Below, piece by piece: positions 1 through 5,770 of a DNA stretch of 22,317 nucleotides. Under the pieces are notes generated by a model that was given only the letters and a program-made list of their open reading frames with translations, was not told the origin of the DNA and did not search any database. The DNA comes from DASSKW01 sp035701115 (GTDB lineage: Bacteria; Pseudomonadota; Gammaproteobacteria; Natronospirales; REEB76), in assembly GCA_035701115.1 (NCBI GenBank), contig DASSOA010000049.1, forward strand, positions 1 through 22,317, given 5' to 3'. Numbering within the stretch: the first letter of the stretch is position 1; each line of letters begins with the position of its first letter. Both the position numbers and the translations under genes were made by a program.

Positions 1-548
1 CCCAGCGTCAACCACGGAAAATGCCACGCAACGTTTTCGACATGCGTGCCAAGCCATTTCGCGAATGCACTGCGCGGTTCCACCGAATGCGCCACCGCCA
101 GCCGTCCACCCGGCTTTACCACGCGCCACATTTCCAGTGCGCCTTGCGCCGGATCGTAAAGCGGGCAAATGCTGTAGGTGGACATCACACAATCGAAACT
201 GTTGTCCGGAAACGGCAGTGCGAGTATGTCACCGGTCCTGAAATCCACGCGTCCGTCGTAGCCCATGGCCTGTGCCTTGACCCGTGCTTCTTCCAGCATG
301 CCTTCGCTCATGTCGAACAGCGTGACGTGACCGGTCTTGCCGGCTTTGGCGGCGGCGAGAAACGCACTGCTGCCGGTGCCGGCGCCGCAATCGAGCACCG
401 TGTCGCCTTTGTGTACACCCTGTGCGACAACCAGCCGGCGTCCGCGTGCGTCGGAACCGAAGGTCAGCAACGCATGCTGCCAGTCGTAACGCGAGGCCGC
501 ACGGTCATACACGCCCTGCAACCGTTTCGAATCAATTGCGTTACGCAT
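1..548 (-). CDS. Class I SAM-dependent methyltransferase (UbiE-like), C-terminus cut by window edge
   Basis: Reading the minus strand from the ATG at 548 gives 182 codons with no stop before the window edge, so the 3' end is missing. Residues 51-58 read VLDCGAGTG, the glycine-rich SAM-binding motif I. This is followed by an acidic LFDMSEGML segment (motif II), a GDILALPFPDNSFDCV stretch typical of UbiE/COQ5-like enzymes, and a VVKPGGRLAV motif. The protein is therefore a cytoplasmic small-molecule methyltransferase, but the substrate cannot be told from this part. A purine-rich run (GGGGG) about eight bases upstream supports the start. The next gene upstream on the same strand ends 73 bases away, so the two could be co-transcribed. 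The fold assignment is secure; the specific function is not. Confidence 0.9.
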   Translation of the reverse strand, partial: MRNAIDSKRLQGVYDRAASRYDWQHALLTFGSDARGRRLVVAQGVHKGDTVLDCGAGTGSSAFLAAAKAGKTGHVTLFDMSEGMLEEARVKAQAMGYDGRVDFRTGDILALPFPDNSFDCVMSTYSICPLYDPAQGALEMWRVVKPGGRLAVAHSVEPRSAFAKWLGTHVENVAWHFPWLTL

Positions 549-621
549 TTTCCAACCCCCAATCACGATCCTGTCTGTATTCGAGTTGTCCCCGTTCCCG
601 ACCGCAATACATCAATGCAGG

Positions 622-1137
622 TCAGCGCAGGCGCGTATCACGGCCCTTCGCCATCAGAACCCAGTGCTTGCCGTCGGTGGAATACTCCTCGCGGTACTCA
701 ATATGATCATGCCCGCTGAACACATTGATCACATGGAAATATATCGTCTTGCCGTTGATGACCCGTGACCAGGGGAAGGTCCAGACGTTGTCCCTGATCG
801 TCAGTACGCCATCGCTGGCGCCACCCCCATTTGCCGGAATCGCATGCGTAATGTAGCGGCCGGTCTTGGCGTCGTACTGGAATACCACCAGCGCGCCGGA
901 TTGACCGTTGACGATTTGATGACAGGCGTAGAAATCGCCGCTTCGCCAGCAGTCGTTTTTCAGCACCGCGGTGTCCTCGCCCGCCTGACTGAATGTCGTC
1001 TTGACGTGTTTGGACTCGGTCTTCCAGCTGCCGGCATACGCGGCCAGCTTGTCGAGCCCGTGCGGCTCCGGCGGCACAGCGGCATGGCCGGCAGTGCAAA
1101 ACGCGAGCAGGCAAAGGATCAGCGAGGCAATTCTCAT
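622..1137 (-). CDS. Small secreted protein of unknown function (DUF1579-like flavour)
   Basis: This encodes 171 residues. The N-terminus is a clear Sec signal peptide: a short basic start, a hydrophobic core and a likely cleavage site after AGHA near residue 19. The mature part begins with a helix-like segment ending in AAYAGSWKTE. That segment resembles the start of lipocalin-like or DUF1579 domains, where a Gly-Trp pair opens a beta-barrel. Two cysteines, C63 and C72, flank WRSGDFYA and could form a disulfide in the periplasm. The rest alternates short beta-type strands (LTIRDNVWTF, TIYFHVINVF, IEYREEYSTDG). It probably binds a small ligand or simply reports one; I see no catalytic motif. 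It diverges from the MarR gene at 1288. The family link is an impression from composition, not a search. Confidence 0.75.
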   Translation of the reverse strand: MRIASLILCLLAFCTAGHAAVPPEPHGLDKLAAYAGSWKTESKHVKTTFSQAGEDTAVLKNDCWRSGDFYACHQIVNGQSGALVVFQYDAKTGRYITHAIPANGGGASDGVLTIRDNVWTFPWSRVINGKTIYFHVINVFSGHDHIEYREEYSTDGKHWVLMAKGRDTRLR

Positions 1138-1155
1138 CGGCGGCCGCTCCGGTCA

Positions 1156-1171
1156 CGTTAACTGTCGTTAA
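1156..1171. promoter_or_regulatory. Direct repeat of CGTTAA with one-helical-turn spacing
   Basis: CGTTAA occurs at 1156-1161 and again at 1166-1171, so the copies start exactly 10 bases apart on the same DNA face. They lie in the 150-base divergent region between the secreted protein and the MarR gene, close to the start of the former. This could be an operator or an AT-rich promoter patch; the assignment is an inference. Confidence 0.25.
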
Positions 1172-1213
1172 TGGTACACCGTCACGCCGCAGCCGCTCCC
1201 CGGCAGACGATGC

Positions 1214-1224
1214 GCTATGATAGC
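1214..1224 (+). promoter_or_regulatory. Inverted repeat GCTAT-N-ATAGC overlapping a -10-like TATGAT
   Basis: GCTATGATAGC is a perfect 5+1+5 inverted repeat lying 64 bases upstream of the preferred MarR start at 1288. It contains TATGAT (1216-1221), five of six matches to the sigma70 -10 box, but I find no good -35 at normal spacing. MarR proteins commonly bind palindromes overlapping their own promoters, so this is a candidate autoregulatory site. Confidence 0.3.
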
Positions 1225-1287
1225 AACCCGGTTTCCAGACCCTTTACGAGAGCGCGTAGTACCGGCAACGGCCGCGCGAGCTTCACC

Positions 1288-1716
1288 ATGGCAGCAAAGC
1301 AACAGCAGCGGAGCAGTACCGCAGGCGATTACCGCGTGGTGAGCCTGTGGCGCCTGGCATTGCGCGAATTCATTCATTTCAGCAACCGGGACATGAAGCG
1401 GCTGGGCATCACCCTGCTGCAATATCAGGTATTGCTGGAAATCAGGTCATGCGAAGGTGAAGACGACGACATGACTGTCGGTCTGCTGGCGAGCCACCTG
1501 CATATGCGTCACAACAGCGTCGTGGTCCTGATCAACCAGCTGGTGCGTCGCGGCCATGTGCGGCGCGTGCCGTCGCCGCACGACCGTCGCAGCATGCTGT
1601 TGCAGCTTACCGCCAAGGGCAGGCGTACGCTCGACAAGCTGGTGCATGGACATCGCAAGGTCATTGACGCGTTTCTGCCCGGATTGCGCAAGGCGCTGGC
1701 GGCTGCCAAGGGCTGA
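1288..1716 (+). CDS. MarR-family transcriptional regulator (first of two paralogues)
   Basis: From the ATG at 1288 the product has 142 residues, the usual MarR length. The open frame extends back to 1171, but that extension has unstructured, shadow-like sequence; an ATG at 1210 is a second alternative. The winged helix-turn-helix is plain: a GITLLQYQVLLEI helix, MTVGLLASHLHMRHNSVVVLINQLVRRGHV as helix-turn-helix, then a wing with SPHDRRSMLLQLTAKG. The DRR motif of the wing is the MarR hallmark. It carries an acidic loop (EGEDDD) before the DNA-binding part and one cysteine beside it. The protein should act as a dimeric cytoplasmic repressor. It diverges from the secreted-protein gene and converges on the ClC gene. 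It resembles the regulator at 5281 closely in the recognition helix. Confidence 0.88.
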   Translation: MAAKQQQRSSTAGDYRVVSLWRLALREFIHFSNRDMKRLGITLLQYQVLLEIRSCEGEDDDMTVGLLASHLHMRHNSVVVLINQLVRRGHVRRVPSPHDRRSMLLQLTAKGRRTLDKLVHGHRKVIDAFLPGLRKALAAAKG

Positions 1717-1718
1717 TG

Positions 1719-1739
1719 CGCGGATCGGCGTGATCCGCG
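1719..1739. terminator. Hairpin between convergent MarR and ClC genes, no T-tract
   Basis: An 8-bp perfect stem, CGCGGATC (1719-1726) and GATCCGCG (1732-1739), closes a GGCGT loop. It lies directly after the MarR stop and before the ClC stop. Neither strand has a T-run after it, so intrinsic termination is uncertain; it may instead protect mRNA 3' ends. Confidence 0.4.
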
Positions 1740-1748
1740 GGACGTGAA

Positions 1749-3080
1749 TCAGCCGGAACGGACAGTGATGTCGTTCGGTTCTTCGATCGGCTGAGATTCC
1801 GGTTTCGGCCGAGTGATTGCCAGAAAGTCCTCCGCCAGCGACCAGTACACCGGATGACGGCACAGCAGTTTCGATGCGCCAAGCGCGATGAACGCAGTCG
1901 CCATGATCGGAAACACCATGGCGTGGTCGTTGACCATTTCCATCATGATCACGGACGCGGTCAGCGGTGTCTGCACGACGCCCGTGAAATAACCCGTCAT
2001 GCCGAGAATAACGACGGTCGCGGCCGGTGCGTAAGGCATCAGCGGCGCGAGGTCGGCACCGATGCCGGCGCCGGCCGAAAGCGACGGCGAAAAGATTCCG
2101 CCCGGAATGCCACTCAGATACGACGCGATGGTGGCGAGAATCTTGTAGAACGGGAACACGTAGCTGACGTCGCTGTGACCTTCGAGAATATGCCGTGCCT
2201 GATCATAACCGGTGCCGTACGAGGCACCGTGCGACAGCAGACCCAGCAGGGCAATCACGAGACCGCACGCGGCCGCGACCAGGAACGTGTACTTGCGGAA
2301 CACATTGCGAATCCGGCGCATGCTGCTGACCAGAAACGAACTGAATCCGCCGCCGAGAAACCCGCCGATGATGCCGCACACCGGCACCGCGATCCACGAC
2401 TCCACGTGATTGAAACTGGAACTGGTCTCGCCGAAATAGGTGTAGTTGCCGAGCACGGCCATCGCCACGATACCGGCAATCAGCACCCCGACCAGCAGCA
2501 TGCCGGTGGCCTTTTCTTCGTAGAAGCGCGCCATTTCCTCGATCGCGAAAATGATTCCGGCAATCGGCGTGTTGAACGCCGCGGCGATGCCGGCGGCGCC
2601 ACCGGCGGTAATCAGTCCGTGGCGGATATAATGCGGCGGGAAGCGCGTGAACCGGCCGGAGGAATACATCAGCGAGGCGCCGATGTGCACGGTCGGACCT
2701 TCGCGGCCGATGGAGGCGCCGCTCACGAATGCCATCAGCGCCACCAGAATCTTGCCGATCGCGATGCGGATCGACAGCACCTTGTGACGCAGTTCGTCCC
2801 TGTCACTGCGCAGCGCGGCGATGGCCTGCGGAATGCCGCTGCCTTCGCTGCCGGGAAACACGTAGCGCGTGATCATTGCGGCGCTACCGAGCCCGAGCGG
2901 CGCGAGCAGCAGCGTCCACCAGTGGGAATGCGCCATGATCCGGTCGTGCACGCTCATCGCCCAGTTGCTGGCCAGCGTGAACGCGGCGGCAACGCCGCCG
3001 ACCGCCAGCGCGGCGGACCAGAAAATCAGCCGGGTTTTCCAGTCGCGAACCGAGAGATAGCCTAATAGCTGACGGCGCAT
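1749..3080 (-). CDS. ClC-family chloride channel / H+-Cl- antiporter
   Basis: The 443-residue inner-membrane protein carries the three ClC selectivity signatures in order. These are GSEGSGIP (77-84), GREGPTVHIG (125-134) and GIPGGIFSP (324-332). E127 in GREGP matches the external gating glutamate. The pair E181-E182 in FAIEEM matches the internal proton glutamate of the E. coli antiporter, and Y412 in HPVYWSL matches the central anion-coordinating tyrosine. All residues needed for 2:1 chloride/proton exchange therefore appear present, so an antiporter is more likely than a channel. There is no C-terminal CBS pair; the protein ends in a short polar tail. The ATG at 3080 starts just before the first membrane segment. 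It faces away from the ctaG cassette across 244 bases. Confidence 0.95.
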   Translation of the reverse strand: MRRQLLGYLSVRDWKTRLIFWSAALAVGGVAAAFTLASNWAMSVHDRIMAHSHWWTLLLAPLGLGSAAMITRYVFPGSEGSGIPQAIAALRSDRDELRHKVLSIRIAIGKILVALMAFVSGASIGREGPTVHIGASLMYSSGRFTRFPPHYIRHGLITAGGAAGIAAAFNTPIAGIIFAIEEMARFYEEKATGMLLVGVLIAGIVAMAVLGNYTYFGETSSSFNHVESWIAVPVCGIIGGFLGGGFSSFLVSSMRRIRNVFRKYTFLVAAACGLVIALLGLLSHGASYGTGYDQARHILEGHSDVSYVFPFYKILATIASYLSGIPGGIFSPSLSAGAGIGADLAPLMPYAPAATVVILGMTGYFTGVVQTPLTASVIMMEMVNDHAMVFPIMATAFIALGASKLLCRHPVYWSLAEDFLAITRPKPESQPIEEPNDITVRSG

Positions 3081-3174
3081 GTCCGTGCGGTGTTTTGCCT
3101 GGTGAATCGGAAGCCGCGTACTTTACCATTATTGCTCCCCGCCCGGCACGACAGGTCGCCGAAATGAGGCTTTT

Positions 3175-3203
3175 TTGCGGGAAATTGCCCTGTCTGTTAC
3201 CAT
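3175..3203 (+). promoter_or_regulatory. Candidate sigma70 promoter for the ctaG cassette
   Basis: TTGCGG (3175-3180) and TACCAT (3198-3203) are separated by exactly 17 bases on the plus strand. They match 3/6 and 4/6 of the sigma70 consensus. A start here would leave a leader of roughly 110 bases before the ATG at 3325. It is only a candidate, but it is the best-spaced pair I find in the 244-base ClC/ctaG divergent region. Confidence 0.3.
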
Positions 3204-3324
3204 CTTGCCCCCCGCAACGGATGCTTCGCGCTGTCCGTCTGCCGGCATTCAGCACCCCGGTTGCCACCGTCACGTGCTCTCTTGCAGCATCGCCCGTCGC
3301 CACGACGGGATGTGATTTCAGGTC

Positions 3325-4194
3325 ATGTATCCGATCGCCGTCTGGCTAACGCCCTGGGAATTCTCACCGACCGTGCTCGCGGCCTGCGTGCTGGCAGGCG
3401 GACTTTATGGCGCCGGCGCCAGGGCGCGGCGCCGCGCCGGACGGCCGGCGGGCCTCTGGCGCAGCAGCGCGTTTTTTCTCGGCGTGCTGCTGATCTACGC
3501 GGTGATGCAGACCCATTTCGATTATTTCGCGCAGCACATGTTCTGGATTCACCGTCTCCAGCATCTGGTTCTGCATCATCTGGGCCCGTTCCTGATCATG
3601 CTGGCGGTGCCACACGCCGTGATGGCCAACGCCATTCCGCTGCATTTCCGCCGCACCTGGCTTTACCCGCTGTGGCGCAACCGCGTGACGCGCGGCATCT
3701 ACCGGGTCGTGCAGCAGCCGCTGCTGGCGGCAACGGTTTTCGTCGGGCTGATCTTTTTCTGGCTGACGCCGTCGCTGCATTTCAAGGCCATGCTGGACGC
3801 CCGGCTGTACGACGTCATGAACTGGAGCATGGTGCTGGACGGCCTGCTGTTCTGGTGGCTGATTCTCGATCCGCGCGGCATTGACGAAGGCGCCCGCACC
3901 GGCTTCGGCACCCGGCTGCTGCTCCTGTGGGCCATCATGATTCCGCAGCTGATGCTCGGCGCCTACATCGGACTCAGCCGCACCGATCTGTACAACGTGT
4001 ACGCGATCTGCGGCCGGATTTGGCCGGTAAGTCCGATCACCGATCAGCACATCGGCGGGCTGATCACCTGGATTCCATCCTGCATGATGAGCGTGGTCGC
4101 CGGACTGGTGGTGTTCAGCCGCTGGATGCGGCGCAACCGCAGCGACCGGACGCGCGCCGAACCCGCGGTCCGCGCGCCCCTTACCTCGACCTGA
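3325..4194 (+). CDS. ctaG: CtaG (caa3-type) cytochrome c oxidase assembly factor
   Basis: The 289-residue polytopic membrane protein matches the CtaG_caa3 family. A histidine-rich stretch at 64-85 (H64, H71, H76, H80, H84, H85) sits at the entry of a membrane helix and includes the HRLQHLVLHHLGP motif. Later landmarks are LPL/VPHAVM-type turns, a DGLLFWWLILDPR helix, and a MIPQLMLGAYI helix followed by an acidic DQHIGGLITWIP turn. I count about seven membrane segments. The family helps insert copper into haem-copper oxidases and differs from the periplasmic CtaG/Cox11 protein. It is the first gene of a compact cassette: the PCuAC gene starts 11 bases after its stop. No oxidase subunit is encoded in this window. 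The polar C-tail (from about residue 268) is probably cytoplasmic. Confidence 0.9.
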   Translation: MYPIAVWLTPWEFSPTVLAACVLAGGLYGAGARARRRAGRPAGLWRSSAFFLGVLLIYAVMQTHFDYFAQHMFWIHRLQHLVLHHLGPFLIMLAVPHAVMANAIPLHFRRTWLYPLWRNRVTRGIYRVVQQPLLAATVFVGLIFFWLTPSLHFKAMLDARLYDVMNWSMVLDGLLFWWLILDPRGIDEGARTGFGTRLLLLWAIMIPQLMLGAYIGLSRTDLYNVYAICGRIWPVSPITDQHIGGLITWIPSCMMSVVAGLVVFSRWMRRNRSDRTRAEPAVRAPLTST

Positions 4195-4205
4195 AGGAGA
4201 AACGC

Positions 4206-4631
4206 ATGCGTAAGCTGTTTGCCGGATTGCTGCTGCTGGCGATGGCGGTGCCCGCGCTGGGTGCCGGTCTCGCGGTCAGCAATGCCTGGATTCGTCTGCT
4301 GCCCGGCGACCTGCCGCTGGCCGGCTACCTGCATCTTGTAAACACCAGCGGACACGACCTGACCCTGGTCTCGGCCGACAGCCCCGATTTCAACCAGGTC
4401 ATGTTTCATCGCAGCATGCGCCGCGACGGCATGGACCAGATGATTCATCTCGATCGGATCACCCTTCCCAAAGGCGGTGAACTCACCTTTGCCCCCGGCG
4501 GCTATCACCTGATGCTCATGGGACGGCGGCACCCGCTCGCGCGCGGGCAGCACGTGAAGATCACCTTGCACTTCCAGGATGGCGGCGCGCAGACCGTCGA
4601 ATTCGTGGTCAGGGGGGCGAGCGAAGCATGA
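4206..4631 (+). CDS. PCu(A)C periplasmic copper chaperone
   Basis: The 141-residue protein has a Sec signal peptide ending at about residue 20 (VPALGA). The mature domain carries H68, M79, H101 and M103, which fit the diagnostic H-X10-M-X21-H-X-M copper(I)-binding pattern exactly; the last pair lies in GGYHLMLMG. In known systems PCuAC carries Cu(I) in the periplasm and delivers it to the CuA or CuB site of cytochrome oxidase together with SCO proteins. The start is supported by GAAGGAG eight bases before the ATG. The stop overlaps the SCO start as ATGA, so the two are translationally coupled. The usual companion Met next to the first His is shifted (HRSM), a minor variation. Confidence 0.95.
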   Translation: MRKLFAGLLLLAMAVPALGAGLAVSNAWIRLLPGDLPLAGYLHLVNTSGHDLTLVSADSPDFNQVMFHRSMRRDGMDQMIHLDRITLPKGGELTFAPGGYHLMLMGRRHPLARGQHVKITLHFQDGGAQTVEFVVRGASEA

Positions 4632-5212
4632 AACGTACTCTGGCCCTGTTCGCGCTTTTGGCCCTGCTGTCGCTGGCCGGCTGCGGCCACTCCTCCCGGC
4701 CGTGGGGGTTGCCCGATATCACCGGCCACATGCCGGATCTGAAATTCACTCTCACCGACGACAACGGACAGCAGGTCAACCAGGCCGCCTTCGCCGGCAA
4801 GGTGGATCTGCTCTATTTCGGCTACACCCACTGTCCGGACGTGTGCCCGACCACCCTGGCCGACCTCGGCAAGGTGCTTCGCCAGCTCGGTCCGGCGGCC
4901 GCGCAGGTCCGCGTGCTGTTCGTGTCGGTGGACCCGGCGCGCGATACGCCCGCTGTTTTGAAAAGCTATGTCAACGCATTCGGCCCCTGGTTCGTTGGAC
5001 TGAGCGGCAGTCAGGCCCAACTTCAGGCCCTGACCAAGCGTTATCGCGTGGCGTACCGGCTGGGCAAACCCGACGCCCAGGGCAATTACACCGTCTATCA
5101 CAGCAGTGCGGTGTTCATCTTCGACAGGCAGGGTAAGGCCCGTCTGCTGACGGACCTCGACGACAAACCGGACGTGATCGCGACCGACCTGAAACGGCTG
5201 TTGCAGGAATAG
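4628..5212 (+). CDS. SCO1/SenC-family lipoprotein, copper chaperone/thiol reductase
   Basis: The product has 194 residues. A lipoprotein signal ends in the lipobox LAGC, with C19 as the lipidated residue, so the protein is membrane-tethered in the periplasm. The thioredoxin-like domain carries C69-P-D-V-C73 within YTHCPDVCP, and the partner H158 in VYHSSAVF. This is the complete SCO metal triad. SCO proteins load or reduce the CuA site of cytochrome oxidase subunit II. It is the third gene of the cassette, coupled to the PCuAC gene by a four-base overlap. A regulator follows 68 bases downstream. No residue expected for copper binding is missing. Confidence 0.95.
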   Translation: MKRTLALFALLALLSLAGCGHSSRPWGLPDITGHMPDLKFTLTDDNGQQVNQAAFAGKVDLLYFGYTHCPDVCPTTLADLGKVLRQLGPAAAQVRVLFVSVDPARDTPAVLKSYVNAFGPWFVGLSGSQAQLQALTKRYRVAYRLGKPDAQGNYTVYHSSAVFIFDRQGKARLLTDLDDKPDVIATDLKRLLQE

Positions 5213-5280
5213 CGGTCGCTCCGGCGTTGCATCTCTGTCGTGCCCCGCAAGCGCGCCGGCAACGAAGGAGAGAAGTGAGC

Positions 5281-5745
5281 ATGAGGACCAACCGTTCGGG
5301 ATTGAAGCTCGTCAGCCAGCCTGAACCGCTTGCGGCAGGTCAGGTTTCAACGGATGTGGTGAGCGACGACGACTTCCGGATCGCCGCGGCCTGGCGGGAT
5401 ACCTTGCGCACGTTCATGAGTGCCAGCAAGGTGATTCTCAAGCAGGCGAGCGTCACCCCGCATCAATATCAGGCATTGCTCGCGATTCGCACCAGTGACC
5501 CGGAGCACAGGCTCACCATGGGCGAACTGGCCGGCGCGCTGCAAGTCCGTCACAACAGCGCCGTCACGCTGATCAACAAACTTGCCTCCCGCGGCCTCGT
5601 CAAACGGATGCCGTCACAGGAAGACCGGCGCGTCGTGCATCTGCTGCTGACGCCGAAAGGCGAAATTACCCTGCGCAAACTGGTGGCCGCGCACCGTCGC
5701 GAGCTCGATGTGGTCTCGCCGGTGTTGCGCGACGTGCTGCCCTGA
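5281..5745 (+). CDS. MarR-family transcriptional regulator (second paralogue)
   Basis: Starting at the ATG at 5281, chosen because AGGAGAG lies just upstream, the product has 154 residues. An in-frame extension to 5227 has no ribosome-binding site. The winged helix-turn-helix runs through TPHQYQALLAI, LTMGELAGALQVRHNSAVTLINKLASRGLV and the wing QEDRRVVHLLLTPKG. The N-terminal 30 or so residues look disordered. There is no cysteine, so direct thiol redox sensing is unlikely. It reads in the same direction as ctaG-PCuAC-SCO, 68 bases after SCO, and may be its last gene and regulator. The effector cannot be inferred. The helix-turn-helix closely resembles that of the regulator at 1288, suggesting an old local duplication or two members of one subfamily. 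Confidence 0.9.
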   Translation: MRTNRSGLKLVSQPEPLAAGQVSTDVVSDDDFRIAAAWRDTLRTFMSASKVILKQASVTPHQYQALLAIRTSDPEHRLTMGELAGALQVRHNSAVTLINKLASRGLVKRMPSQEDRRVVHLLLTPKGEITLRKLVAAHRRELDVVSPVLRDVLP

Positions 5746-5748
5746 ACC

Positions 5749-5770
5749 GCGTCAGGCGGTCGCCTGACGC
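5749..5770. terminator. Perfect 10-bp hairpin at the convergent MarR / GGDEF-EAL junction
   Basis: GCGTCAGGCG (5749-5758) and CGCCTGACGC (5761-5770) are exact reverse complements around GT. On the minus strand the structure covers the stop codon and last codons of the GGDEF-EAL gene. No T-tract follows on either strand. It probably marks the end of both transcripts, by termination or 3'-end protection. Confidence 0.5.

Noticed and set aside
21..719. 232-codon plus-strand open frame at the left edge
   Set aside because: The minus strand over 1-548 encodes a methyltransferase with clear SAM motifs, and over 622-1137 a signal-peptide protein.
1854..3065. 403-codon plus-strand open frame opposite the ClC gene
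   Set aside because: It is the antisense shadow of a clear ClC protein. Its translation is low-complexity, rich in His, Arg, Gln and Glu, with no domain.
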